Origin: CAVZMI01 sp050011775
GTDB taxonomy: Bacteria; Bacteroidota; Ignavibacteria; UBA10030; CAVZMI01
Length of the DNA stretch: 64,000 nucleotides
Direction of reading: 5' to 3'
Assembly: GCA_050011775.1 (NCBI GenBank)
Contig: JBEKIL010000011.1
Span: 62,001-126,000 of the forward strand
In this document: positions 1 through 8,462 of the stretch, piece after piece
Position numbering within the stretch: the stretch's first letter is position 1
Layout of the letters: each line of letters opens with the position of its first letter
Notes under the pieces: generated by a model
Databases searched by the model: none
What the model saw: only the letters and a program-made list of their open reading frames with translations
What the model was told of the DNA's origin: nothing
Program-made: the position numbers and the translations under genes

Positions 1-435
1 TACAATATTTTCATAATCTCCATTTGAGACGGTCTGATAGACACGTGCAGCGGAATCGGGATTGAGTCTGTACAATGCGCTGATCTCAAGACCGATCGTC
101 AATCCTTCGCGGGAAAGCACTTGCATGGTTTCTTTATGTTCTTTCGTTTGGATCGAAAACTTCTCAATGTTCGCGAGTGGGTTTACGAAGTTAATACCCG
201 CAGGGAGTGTACGGTTTGATACAACTCCGAAGAGATCGACAACACCGACATGTCCGGCCGGGATGATCGTAAAACACTGGACGAGAGCGAAAACAAGAGA
301 TAGCACAAAAACCACGAGTGCAACTCTTGTGTTTGCCTGGAAAGCAAGATTTCGCTGTGCTAAATATTTCTTTCGTGCAGCAATCCACCAGAAAAGTGCG
401 ATGACCGCGATCATAAGAGAGAAAATAAATGCCAT
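1..435 (-). CDS. SPFH/prohibitin-like membrane protein, C-terminus missing
   Basis: The frame is open from an ATG at 435 down to the window edge, giving 145 codons with no stop. The protein starts with a hydrophobic segment (residues about 1-20), has a second one at about 33-50, and then enters a Band 7/prohibitin-type domain with PAGINFVNP and an SREGLTIGLEISALYRLNP stretch. SPFH proteins form oligomeric membrane scaffolds and often modulate membrane proteases. A strong ribosome binding site (AAGGAG, 442-447 region) sits just upstream, inside the end of the glycerate kinase gene, and the two genes are 3 bases apart, so they are probably co-translated. The domain call rests on motif recognition; the exact subfamily (prohibitin versus HflK/C) cannot be settled from the N-terminal third. 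Confidence 0.8.
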   Translation of the reverse strand, partial: MAFIFSLMIAVIALFWWIAARKKYLAQRNLAFQANTRVALVVFVLSLVFALVQCFTIIPAGHVGVVDLFGVVSNRTLPAGINFVNPLANIEKFSIQTKEHKETMQVLSREGLTIGLEISALYRLNPDSAARVYQTVSNGDYENIV

Positions 436-438
436 TTT

Positions 439-1596
439 TTACTCCTTTCGAAGCTTTAGGTGAGTATCGTTTGTAAATTTTTGTAAAGCATGGATGGTTG
501 TTCGTCGGAGAGATTCTTTGGGATCTTTGATGGCATCTGTCTCGCCGACTTCATCGATGAGTCGATGAACTGCATTGAGATGCATCTTCAAGGCAATATC
601 TTCTGGATTTTCTTCGGTTGTCCCAACAACTGCGATTGTCGGAATTCCTCTCCGGTTGGTATGACTCAAGACCCCATGAATGACTTTCCCGAATTGAGTC
701 TGATAATCGAGTTTCCCTTCGCCGGTAAGTACGATTGTAGCATTTTCGATAAGACTGTTAAAATTGACAATATCCAGAATTAGTTCGATCCCGCGGCGGA
801 GTTCTGCGTTGCAAAAAGCGACTAATCCTGCTGCCGCACCTCCTCCGGCTCCGCTTCCAGGAAGCTGCAGCACATTAATGCCAAGATCGCGGCGAATAAT
901 CGACCCGTACTGAAAAAGGGCGTTATCGAGGATACCGACATCTTCCATCGAGGCACCCTTTTGAGGACTGAAAACAACGGATGCGCCTTCCGGACCCCAA
1001 AGGTTATTAGTCACGTCGCATGCAAGAATAATTTTGGTGTTCGGAATTCTTGGATCGAGATTGGAAACATCGATCTTATCAAGTTGAAGCAAAGCGACGC
1101 CCCCTTGGGGAAGTTCGTGTCCATTGGCATCGAGGAGCCGTACACCGAGAGCCTGGACGATACCGGCACCGCCGTCGTTTGTGCCGCTATCTCCAAGCCC
1201 GAGGATTATCTGCCGCATGCCGGCGTTGAGGGCGTGAGTGATGAGTTGACCGACCCCAAAAGTCGTTGTGATTCTTGGATCGCATTTTGAGGATGGGATA
1301 AGAGAGAGTCCGGCTGCTGATGCCATCTCGAGCACGGCTGTTTCCTTATCTCCCAAGACACCCCAGCGGGCTTCGACTTTCTGCCCGGGAAGCGGTCCGG
1401 CTACAATCGATGTGCGATATTGCCCCTGACTGAGCTCTACCAGTGTTTCTGTCGTTCCTTCTCCACCATCGGATAAAGGGACCGGAAGAATTTCTGCATC
1501 AGGAAATATTTCGTGTGCCGCTTCAGCCATTACGGCAGCAGTTTGACGGGATGAGAGAGTTCCCTTGAACGATGTGGGAGCTATAATAATTTTCAT
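439..1596 (-). CDS. Glycerate kinase (GlxK/GarK type)
   Basis: The product is a 385-residue glycerate kinase of the bacterial type I family, which phosphorylates D-glycerate to 2- or 3-phosphoglycerate and feeds lower glycolysis. Family motifs seen are the N-terminal IIIAPTSFKGTLSSRQ, LSDGGEGTTETLV, GLGDSGTNDGGAGIVQALG and near the end LTGEGKLDYQTQFGKV. The length matches the family (about 370-390). An in-frame ATG lies 24 bases further upstream at 1620, but the family N-terminus MKIIIAPTSFKG begins at 1596, so that start is chosen; neither has a clear Shine-Dalgarno sequence. It forms a pair with the SPFH gene downstream. No glyoxylate or tartronate pathway partner is visible, so the physiological source of glycerate is unknown. 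Confidence 0.9.
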   Translation of the reverse strand: MKIIIAPTSFKGTLSSRQTAAVMAEAAHEIFPDAEILPVPLSDGGEGTTETLVELSQGQYRTSIVAGPLPGQKVEARWGVLGDKETAVLEMASAAGLSLIPSSKCDPRITTTFGVGQLITHALNAGMRQIILGLGDSGTNDGGAGIVQALGVRLLDANGHELPQGGVALLQLDKIDVSNLDPRIPNTKIILACDVTNNLWGPEGASVVFSPQKGASMEDVGILDNALFQYGSIIRRDLGINVLQLPGSGAGGGAAAGLVAFCNAELRRGIELILDIVNFNSLIENATIVLTGEGKLDYQTQFGKVIHGVLSHTNRRGIPTIAVVGTTEENPEDIALKMHLNAVHRLIDEVGETDAIKDPKESLRRTTIHALQKFTNDTHLKLRKE

Positions 1597-1829
1597 TGCA
1601 TTAGAACGTACAAAAAACATCTGAATTACTCAAGCTGTTTTAAAAATCGGGCTCTTTCTCACAATATTGACTTTTACTTTCTAATTTTTTAAATTCTAAT
1701 AAATCCAAATCAATAGGCGGACTTACTAAATAGGCACTCTATCACTCCTCTTGTTACCACGTAGATTTTTCATTTCACTTTTTACCCGTCAAGGAATAGC
1801 TGTAACCCAAATAAATTCAATAACTTGAA

Positions 1830-1858
1830 TTGACTTTAGAAAACATGTTTCGTACATT
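1830..1858 (+). promoter_or_regulatory. Promoter for the polysaccharide cluster
   Basis: TTGACT (1830-1835) and TACATT (1853-1858) are separated by exactly 17 bases, 30 bases before the rmlC start, and are followed by a T-rich stretch. A second, weaker pair TTGACT-N17-TAAATT lies upstream at 1667-1695. The same layout recurs in front of other operons in this window. Confidence 0.5.
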
Positions 1859-1887
1859 ACTTTTTGTTTTAATTTTCCAAATAGGGG

Positions 1888-2370
1888 ATGGCGTTGATGT
1901 TCATAGAAAAGCCTATTGAGGGTGTAGTCATTCGGGATCTGAAGAAATTTAAAGATACCAGAGGTTGGTTGTGCGAACTCTTCCGGATGGATAATCTTGA
2001 TGAAGTATTCAGGCCGGAAATGGCTTATATTTCCATATCTCAGGCAAATATTCATCGCGGACCTCATGAACATAGTGAACAGGCTGATTTTTTCTGCTTT
2101 TTAGGGCCGTCAAATTTCAAGGTATATCTATGGGATAATCGAAAAAACTCCTCTACCTACCAACATAAAATGGTATTCGTCGGAGGTGAGGACGCCCCTA
2201 AATCGGTTTTGATACCAGCAGGAGTAGTCCATGCGTATAAGAACATTGGTGGGACACCCGGAATGGTTGTGAATTTCCCGAATAGGTTGTTTGCCGGACG
2301 AGACAGGAAGGATCCAGTGGATGAAATCCGCCACGAAGACAATCCCGATACAATTTTCAGGCTTGACTAA
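1888..2370 (+). CDS. rmlC: dTDP-4-dehydrorhamnose 3,5-epimerase family protein
   Basis: This 160-residue cupin-fold protein resembles RmlC/RfbC, which epimerises C3 and C5 of dTDP-4-keto-6-deoxyglucose on the way to dTDP-L-rhamnose or related deoxysugars. It shows the N-terminal KDTRGWLCELFR stretch, the histidine-rich HRGPHEHSEQADFF strand that supplies the catalytic base, and the IPAGVVHAYKNI motif. It is somewhat shorter than classical RmlC (about 180), as in the shorter sugar 3,5-epimerase-like or ketoisomerase branch, so the exact sugar product is uncertain. It abuts rmlB with no gap, consistent with working in sequence on the same nucleotide sugar. No rmlD or short-form rmlA is next to it. 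Confidence 0.85.
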   Translation: MALMFIEKPIEGVVIRDLKKFKDTRGWLCELFRMDNLDEVFRPEMAYISISQANIHRGPHEHSEQADFFCFLGPSNFKVYLWDNRKNSSTYQHKMVFVGGEDAPKSVLIPAGVVHAYKNIGGTPGMVVNFPNRLFAGRDRKDPVDEIRHEDNPDTIFRLD

Positions 2371-3384
2371 ATGAAAAACATCCTCGTAACGGGCGGCGCC
2401 GGATTTATTGGTAGTAACTTCGTTCATCATATGCTGCGTGCCCATCCCGATTACATAATAATAAACTTCGACAAGCTGACGTATGCCGGTAATTTAGAGA
2501 ACCTTCAATCTGTCGAGTATCACGCCGGTTATCGTTTCATAAAGGGTGATATTTGTTCGAGGGATGAAGTCGAAAGTGTATTTAAAAAATATGCTATTGA
2601 TACCGTGGTGCACCTTGCAGCTGAGTCGCATGTTGATCGGAGTATTATGGGACCGCTGCAATTCGTTCAGACCAATGTTGTGGGAACGAATATTTTGCTT
2701 GAAGTATCACGTGCAACCGGAATAGAAAAATTCCTCCATGTTTCAACAGACGAAGTCTACGGATCGCTTGGCTCCACAGGTAAATTTACTGAAGAGACCC
2801 CGTATCATCCTAACAGTCCGTATTCGGCGAGCAAAGCGGCTGCGGATCAGATCGTTGGCGCGTATTTTCATACTTTCGGAATGCCGGTCATCATCACAAA
2901 TTGCTCCAATAATTATGGCCCATACCAGTTTCCAGAAAAACTTATTCCTCTAATGATCGCGAACGCTCTCAACGACAGACCGCTTCCGGTATATGGAGAT
3001 GGGCTGAATGTTCGCGATTGGCTCCATGTGAAAGATCATTGTATTGCACTTGATTGTGTGCTTCATAAAGGAAAACGTGGAGAAAAATATAATATCGGCG
3101 GGAATAATGAAAAGACGAACATAGAAATTGTACGAACCATACTCCTCCATCTCGGAAAGCCGGAATCTCTTATAAATTACGTGAAGGATCGGGCGGGACA
3201 TGATCGCCGGTATGCAATTGATGCTTCGAAGATCAAATCGGAGCTGGGGTGGGAACCGTCGTTCACTTTTGATAAGGGGATCGCCGAGACTGTGGATTGG
3301 TACATTGCCAATCGAAAATGGTGGGAACGAATTATCAGCGGTGAATATCGAAATTATTATAAACGACAATACGAAGAACGTTAA
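2371..3384 (+). CDS. rfbB: dTDP-glucose 4,6-dehydratase
   Basis: This 337-residue extended short-chain dehydrogenase converts dTDP-D-glucose to dTDP-4-keto-6-deoxy-D-glucose, the branch point for dTDP-deoxysugars. The NAD-binding GGAGFIGSNFV motif is at the N-terminus. The dehydratase-specific STDEVYG motif (Thr-Asp-Glu), the catalytic YSASKAAAD, and the substrate-binding NCSNNYGPYQFPEKLIP and VYGDGLNVRDWL segments are all present. The length is normal for RmlB. It starts directly after the rmlC stop codon, so both are translated from one message. A candidate glucose-1-phosphate nucleotidyltransferase to supply its substrate is encoded at 33943-34917, outside this cluster. Confidence 0.95.
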   Translation: MKNILVTGGAGFIGSNFVHHMLRAHPDYIIINFDKLTYAGNLENLQSVEYHAGYRFIKGDICSRDEVESVFKKYAIDTVVHLAAESHVDRSIMGPLQFVQTNVVGTNILLEVSRATGIEKFLHVSTDEVYGSLGSTGKFTEETPYHPNSPYSASKAAADQIVGAYFHTFGMPVIITNCSNNYGPYQFPEKLIPLMIANALNDRPLPVYGDGLNVRDWLHVKDHCIALDCVLHKGKRGEKYNIGGNNEKTNIEIVRTILLHLGKPESLINYVKDRAGHDRRYAIDASKIKSELGWEPSFTFDKGIAETVDWYIANRKWWERIISGEYRNYYKRQYEER

Positions 3385-3400
3385 ACTTCCATGAATCGAT

Positions 3401-3431
3401 AAAACGCTCTTCGGTATTTTCTGGCGTTTTT
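3401..3431 (+). terminator. Possible weak terminator after rfbB
   Basis: AAAACGC (3401-3407) can pair with GCGTTTT (3424-3430) across a 16-base loop, ending in a short T run. The stem is AT-rich and the loop long, so termination may be partial. Confidence 0.35.
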
Positions 3432-3768
3432 GTTATTATGGCTGATCATTCGTGTCATAATTATCCCATGATCGCACGTAATACGAATTGCATTATTGAT
3501 ACACGCAACGCATCAAAGAATGTTCGTCGCAGCAGGGAGAAAATTGTGGTCTTAGGAGATGGGTGATGAGGTTTTTTAATGCCGTTGTGTTCGGTTGATC
3601 CCAAAGGCGGCAGGAGTCTTTAAAAATGGCAATTTTATTATATAACTGGGAGAAAATGCCGGGTTTCAGCTGTAACTCATCTGTATGATTTGAACGTCAT
3701 TCTCCTGGGACTCCCGAGATGCAGAATCGTTGCTTCCTAATAATCAATATATTTATGAGGTTATCATT
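3432..3768 (+). other. Long untranslated stretch before the export gene
   Basis: No convincing gene, tRNA or repeat is seen in these 337 bases. The stretch contains GGCGGCAGGAGTC near 3606 and an AT-rich TATAACT near 3640 that could be part of a promoter. It separates the rmlCB pair from the export and assembly genes and is a candidate long leader. I see no element I can name in it. Confidence 0.4.
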
Positions 3769-5202
3769 ATGAAGTGTTTTTGTATAATTTTTCTGGTGTT
3801 GTGTATATTCTCCGTTGCTTTTATGTGGGCACAAACGGATGAAAGTTCTACACTACGAAAATCTCAAGCAGAGTTGGTTCAGGCAATTAATGTCACCGTA
3901 GGAGGTGATTTTATCATCACAGGATCCTTCACGGCGTCTAGAATGCAACGGCTTGATTATTTTATTACGACGCTTTTCACCAAGGTGCAGGACAGAGCGT
4001 TTAGTGGGATAAATCAATTAGCGACGAGAAATCAAATTATTAAAGATATGAATCGATATGCTCTGAGAGATATCACATTGAAGCGGGCGAACGGAGATCA
4101 ATTTAAAGTTGACCTGTTGAAATTTCGTTTGACCGGCGATTTCAAATACAATCCATATTTAATGAATGACGATGTTATTATCATACCGTCTTATGATGAC
4201 GAAAAAAGTACTATTGAAATTAGCGGTGCTGTAAATAATACGACGAAGTTTCAGTTTGTTGAAGGTGATAAACTTTCGGATGCAGTTCTTTTTGCAGGAG
4301 GGATTAATTCTTCCTATGAAAATGTGGAGAAAGCGGAAATCTCACGCCTCGATAACACAGGGAACAAGGAAAATCTTATAGTCGTGAATGTTAAGGATGA
4401 TATTGTCCTAAAATGTGGCGATAGAATTAGAATCCTTGCAGACGAAAACCAGAGAAAGAATTATAAGGTTAGAGTAATCGGTGAGGTTCGGTATCCGGGG
4501 TATATTTATGTTGCTAAAAGTGGGTCGTTACTCAGCGAAGTAATACGTAAAGCCGGCGGTTTTACAATAAATGCCGATCTGAGGCGAGCGGAAGTGATCA
4601 GAGATTATAACGCAATCGAAATATGGCAGCGATCTCAATTTACAACCAATATTGAAGAGCAGTGGATAAAGCTGCACCAAATAAAAGTTCTTGAAATGTT
4701 ACGGCACGCCAATCTTTCAGAAGGCGACTCGCTTTTCTTTAGCATCGATAATGAACTTCGAATACTCCGTTCGGAAAATTTGGTGGACTTCACAAAATTG
4801 AACGATCCTGAATCGGAAGAAAGCAAGTACAATGTTCAAGATGGTGATTTTATAGTAGTACCCGCTAAATTCGATTATGTATACGTTTTCGGTCAGGTTG
4901 CGAAAGTAGGTTATATAAAGTATGCTCCGGGAAAAGATTATACTTACTACATTGAAAAAACGGGGGGTCTCGCAGAGACGGCGCGCAACGGTGAAGACGA
5001 CATTGTGGTTATTAAAGGAAAAGAAATGAACTGGGTGACAAAAGATATAAAGAACGTTCAAATAGAATCAGGCGACTATATTTACGTTCCGAAAAAGATT
5101 CCGGTGTCCGGATGGATATATCTAAAAAGAATAGGCGATGTCTTAGGAATAGCTGGCAGTATTGCTACCATAATTTTACTATTTATTCAATTCAATAAAT
5201 AA
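3769..5202 (+). CDS. SLBB-domain polysaccharide export protein (Wza-like)
   Basis: The product (477 residues) starts with a signal peptide ending near FMWAQ and carries several SLBB-type segments. Visible ones are the GDFKYNPYLMNDDVIIIP and ISGAVNNTTKFQFVEGDKL stretches, the VRVIGEVRYPGYIYV and GSLLSEVIRKAGGF segment, and a third unit VYVFGQVAKVGYIKY. A final hydrophobic helix lies at the C-terminus. Such proteins form the outer membrane or periplasmic channel for capsule or O-antigen export. A TTG 39 bases upstream extends the frame, but the ATG at 3769 has GAGG eight bases before it and directly begins the signal peptide. The wzz-like gene follows after 17 bases. The N-terminal Poly_export motif is not typical, so it may be a branch specific to this phylum. 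Confidence 0.85.
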   Translation: MKCFCIIFLVLCIFSVAFMWAQTDESSTLRKSQAELVQAINVTVGGDFIITGSFTASRMQRLDYFITTLFTKVQDRAFSGINQLATRNQIIKDMNRYALRDITLKRANGDQFKVDLLKFRLTGDFKYNPYLMNDDVIIIPSYDDEKSTIEISGAVNNTTKFQFVEGDKLSDAVLFAGGINSSYENVEKAEISRLDNTGNKENLIVVNVKDDIVLKCGDRIRILADENQRKNYKVRVIGEVRYPGYIYVAKSGSLLSEVIRKAGGFTINADLRRAEVIRDYNAIEIWQRSQFTTNIEEQWIKLHQIKVLEMLRHANLSEGDSLFFSIDNELRILRSENLVDFTKLNDPESEESKYNVQDGDFIVVPAKFDYVYVFGQVAKVGYIKYAPGKDYTYYIEKTGGLAETARNGEDDIVVIKGKEMNWVTKDIKNVQIESGDYIYVPKKIPVSGWIYLKRIGDVLGIAGSIATIILLFIQFNK

Positions 5203-5219
5203 CTTTTAAGGATGAACGG

Positions 5220-6461
5220 ATGAGCGATCAAAATTTAAATTCCGAAGAAAGAGTCGGCAGCACATTCTTTGAATTCTTAGCAATAACCGTCCGATACAGG
5301 AAGTTCTTATTCTGGTTTGTGTTTATTATTACGATTGGCGCTATTGCATATGCACTCCTGGCACCCAAATGGTATAAATCTACTGCATCTGTCCTTCCTG
5401 CGGAAAAGAACGATCTGTTATCGACAATTTCCGGAATATCTAGTCTTGCGAAAGGATTTTCTGCCAGTAAAGGCTTAGCAGCATTAACGGGGGGTAGCTC
5501 CGAAACAGATAAATATATCGCAATATTAAAAAGCGCAACCATCACCGATGACGTCATCAAGAAATTCGAATTGAGAAAAGAGTACGACAAGGAAAACGAT
5601 TATTATGAAAAGGTAGTCAAGGAATGGCAATCGAATTCGGAATTCGAAATTCAGGATGAAGGAAATCTGACGATATCAGTATATGACAAGGATCCTCAAA
5701 AAGCGGCCGATATTGCAAATTATATGGTTAATAGGCTGAACGAAATTAATACAACCTTAGGTGTTACCAATGCGAAGGCAAACCGTGAATTTATCGAAAA
5801 ACGTTATTTTCAGAATGTCGACGATATAAATAATCTTGAAACGGGTATGAAAAAGTTTCAGGAAAAATACGGTGTCATTGCGGTTCCGGAACAACTCGAA
5901 GCGACAGTAAAATCCATGTCGAGTATCTATTTGGAACTGTATAAAAAAGAAGTTGAATACAATGTTCAAAAGCAGACATACGGGATAGATCATCCTGTCA
6001 CTACGAATACTAAGATTGAAATGAACGAATTGCAAAAGAAAATAGATCAACTTAACTCGGGTACGGATGCATCACAGAAGGAAGTTAAATTGCTTATACC
6101 CTTTAAGACAGCACCTGCACTTGGAAATGAGTATTTAAAAATCTATCGTAATCTCGAGATTCAATACAAAATACTTGAGTTCATTCAACCTCTCTATGAA
6201 CAGGCAAAGATTGAAGAGGTTCGAAATACTCCTTCCGTTTTAGTACTGGATAAAGCGGCTCCTCCTGACAGAAAAGCAAAACCAAAAGGTACTCTATACG
6301 CACTTATCGCATTGGTAAGTTCCATCATTGTTGGGTTCTCTGTTATTTTCACAAAAGAACTTCTTCATAAGTATAAAGAAGCTGAACCTCAGAAATATCA
6401 TTATCTCACTGATTGGATAAAATCCGATTTCAGAAAAATATTTAAACGAGTAAGAAAATAA
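5220..6461 (+). CDS. Wzz/GumC-type chain length determinant
   Basis: This 413-residue inner membrane polysaccharide co-polymerase has one transmembrane helix near residues 25-50 and a second near 375-395, with a long, coiled-coil-rich periplasmic domain between them. That is the Wzz plan. The segment just before the second helix is rich in proline and lysine (PPDRKAKPKGTLYA), as in the family. There is no C-terminal tyrosine kinase domain and no separate BY-kinase nearby. The protein probably sets chain length together with the polymerase at 6820 and the export protein just upstream. An AAGGA ribosome binding site lies before the ATG. Confidence 0.9.
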   Translation: MSDQNLNSEERVGSTFFEFLAITVRYRKFLFWFVFIITIGAIAYALLAPKWYKSTASVLPAEKNDLLSTISGISSLAKGFSASKGLAALTGGSSETDKYIAILKSATITDDVIKKFELRKEYDKENDYYEKVVKEWQSNSEFEIQDEGNLTISVYDKDPQKAADIANYMVNRLNEINTTLGVTNAKANREFIEKRYFQNVDDINNLETGMKKFQEKYGVIAVPEQLEATVKSMSSIYLELYKKEVEYNVQKQTYGIDHPVTTNTKIEMNELQKKIDQLNSGTDASQKEVKLLIPFKTAPALGNEYLKIYRNLEIQYKILEFIQPLYEQAKIEEVRNTPSVLVLDKAAPPDRKAKPKGTLYALIALVSSIIVGFSVIFTKELLHKYKEAEPQKYHYLTDWIKSDFRKIFKRVRK

Positions 6462-6478
6462 CCCCGAGAGTAATTTAG

Positions 6479-6823
6479 ATGAACAGTACCAATACGATCT
6501 TTAACGAATCGCGTAAACGTTATATCGGGTATGTTATTTCATATTGAATACCAAAGGAAAGAATGTGCGAATGGCGAATCGGCATTTTTTCCCTATTCGC
6601 GATCAAGTATAATGTGAAAGAAATGAACATTTTTAATCCGATAAACTGCCCTGTTAGCCACAGCGATATCATGAATTCCGAAAGATGATGGAGCATACAT
6701 CTTGATAACGTTGGAGCAATTCCAAATATGATAATGTGCATCGAATTTAAAAACATCGATTCTCATCTCCTTATACCGACTAACCTGTATGCAATTGAGC
6801 AGTTACGGAGGGAAATGGAATGA
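6479..6823 (+). pseudogene. Probable decayed gene between wzz and wzy
   Basis: One reading frame from an ATG at 6479 to a TGA at 6821-6823 is open over 115 codons except for two in-frame TGA codons at 6545-6547 and 6686-6688. Its end overlaps the start of the polymerase gene by four bases (ATGA), the usual arrangement of coupled genes in such operons. The first part (ESRKRYIGYVISY, then IPKER) and a later IGIFSLFAIK stretch loosely recall the start of class I methyltransferases in polysaccharide clusters, but the glycine-rich motif is gone. I read it as an eroded gene. A chance open stretch cannot be excluded. Confidence 0.35.
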
Positions 6824-8070
6824 GTTGGATTTGTATCGTTGGCTTCGGAATTTGTTCGGCGATCATCCTGTCGTGTTTCAAACGCGGGGCGGATCCATTA
6901 TCCCCAGCGAGGGTGTTTGGATTTATTTGGAGCCTTTCGATCACACTCGTTGAGTTTAAACTCAGTGCGTTGCAACATATCTGGAATATAGATAGCTGGA
7001 TCTTGCTCCTTCTGGGTGTGGTGTCTTTTCTTATTGGGACATTCATCGCATACGTTATGAACTTCAAAAGGGAAATGGTTCCGATCAATAGTATGCGCCG
7101 GTTGTTGAGAAGAGAGGAAATCCGTGAATCACGTCTTTTCTGGATCATTACTCTCTCTGTTCTTATTTACAGTATCTCGTATCTGGTCATCTTCCTTGTA
7201 AAAGGATTTCTTCCGGTTTTTGCTGTCGGTGCAATATCGAGAGTCGATTTCTATGTCTTTGGTTTTGGTGTTCTCATTAATTCAACAGCATTTATAATTT
7301 ATTTTACTGTCCTGTATTATTTCCTGGTTCATGGGAAAAAGGGTAAAAAAGTATTTCTTACATTTATCTCCCTGATCGCCGTCGGCTCATATTTTCTTCT
7401 TCTCCAGAGATTTCAGATTATTATGGCGGCTGTGATATGTTTCACTCTCCTCTATTATGCAAGCCACTACATACGATGGAGAACCACTCTCCTCTTTTTC
7501 TCAATTTTAGGGGGGGTTTTTTTCTGGATCATGACCCTGAGACTGGGTAAACTCGTCCTTACCTATAATTATTATTGGTCGAGGATGAAATTTTCCGCGG
7601 ATTATGCACTTCTGACGGAACCCTACATGTATGTGGTGATGAACTTGGAAAATTTTGCACGCGCGGTGAGTAGATTAGAACACCATACATATGGATATTT
7701 CACCTTTGATTTTATTACCGCTCTGAGCGGACTCAAATACTGGGTCATAGACTATTTCAAACTGAATCGAACACCGTTTCTCAATAGCTCCTATAATACA
7801 TACACGGCATTTTACTGGTTCTACAGCGATTTTGGTGTTTTTGGATTGGCTCTGATTCCATTGGTGCTCGGCTTCAGTGCAGGTTTGTTGTATTACAGGA
7901 TGCGGAGTAAACCGACAATAAAAAATGTAACGGCGTATGGAGTAATGGTCTTCGTTATGTTCATCTCCTATTTCAATTTTCCGATAGCGTTTCTCTGGTT
8001 TGAATATAATATACTCGCACTGTTTTTAATTTTGCGGTGGACGATGATACCGCTAAAGGAGCATGCCTGA
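6820..8070 (+). CDS. Wzy-like oligosaccharide repeat unit polymerase
   Basis: This 416-residue protein is highly hydrophobic, with about 10-12 predicted membrane helices and one larger hydrophilic loop around residues 245-320. It ends with the YNTYTAFYWFYSDFGVFGL segment typical of O-antigen or capsule repeat unit polymerases. Such enzymes join lipid-linked repeat units on the periplasmic side of the inner membrane. A good GGAGGG ribosome binding site lies seven bases before the ATG. Its neighbours (co-polymerase upstream, flippase downstream) support a Wzx/Wzy-dependent pathway. Wzy sequences are very variable, so the assignment rests on topology and context. Confidence 0.8.
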   Translation: MSWICIVGFGICSAIILSCFKRGADPLSPARVFGFIWSLSITLVEFKLSALQHIWNIDSWILLLLGVVSFLIGTFIAYVMNFKREMVPINSMRRLLRREEIRESRLFWIITLSVLIYSISYLVIFLVKGFLPVFAVGAISRVDFYVFGFGVLINSTAFIIYFTVLYYFLVHGKKGKKVFLTFISLIAVGSYFLLLQRFQIIMAAVICFTLLYYASHYIRWRTTLLFFSILGGVFFWIMTLRLGKLVLTYNYYWSRMKFSADYALLTEPYMYVVMNLENFARAVSRLEHHTYGYFTFDFITALSGLKYWVIDYFKLNRTPFLNSSYNTYTAFYWFYSDFGVFGLALIPLVLGFSAGLLYYRMRSKPTIKNVTAYGVMVFVMFISYFNFPIAFLWFEYNILALFLILRWTMIPLKEHA

Positions 8071-8462
8071 TTGACAACGCTATTCCATCAGCAAGAAGGA
8101 TTTGTTACACCGTCGGTGTGTATTTTTTTGACATTTGCCGTGGACCATGGTGTGCCCCATCGTCCTGCGTCGTCAATGTGCACTTCAATAAATAAATCGG
8201 TGCAGCAGACTGATCCGGGGAAGTTGTTCAAAGACTGGCTTCTTACCAGTGTGGCACGAAATTTCTTCGCGAATAATTATTGGATGTTACCCCCGTTTCC
8301 CCGGAGGTTTTTCTAAAATTCCGGCGATGGATACTCGGTTGCGTGATATCCGCTGTCATTTTCAACACTCTGTCGCGGTTTTTCTTGCGACGACAGGACC
8401 AATCATGATCTATTCGATTGACATAGACTCCTGGAAAAACGGTGAAGGAGAAAACGATTTTC
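8071..8462 (+). pseudogene. Probable glycosyltransferase remnant between wzy and wzx
   Basis: The 392-base gap contains no intact gene, but two frames hold protein-like stretches that would join after one frameshift near 8290-8316. The first reads LFKDWLLTSVARNFF and NNYWMLPP. The second reads through FLATTGPIMIYSI (codons TTGP at 8390-8401) and ends at the next gene. A small-residue TGP motif after an N-x-W segment is reminiscent of DXD-type glycosyltransferases (GT32, Gly_transf_sug). No N-terminal DXD region is left, so a deletion would also be needed. This is inference; an unrelated noncoding gap is the alternative. Confidence 0.3.

Noticed and set aside
6545..6688. Recoding of TGA (selenocysteine or Trp) in the frame between wzz and wzy
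   Set aside because: Many genes in the window end with TGA, so it is a true stop here, and no hairpin resembling a SECIS element was seen after either TGA. Gene decay is simpler.
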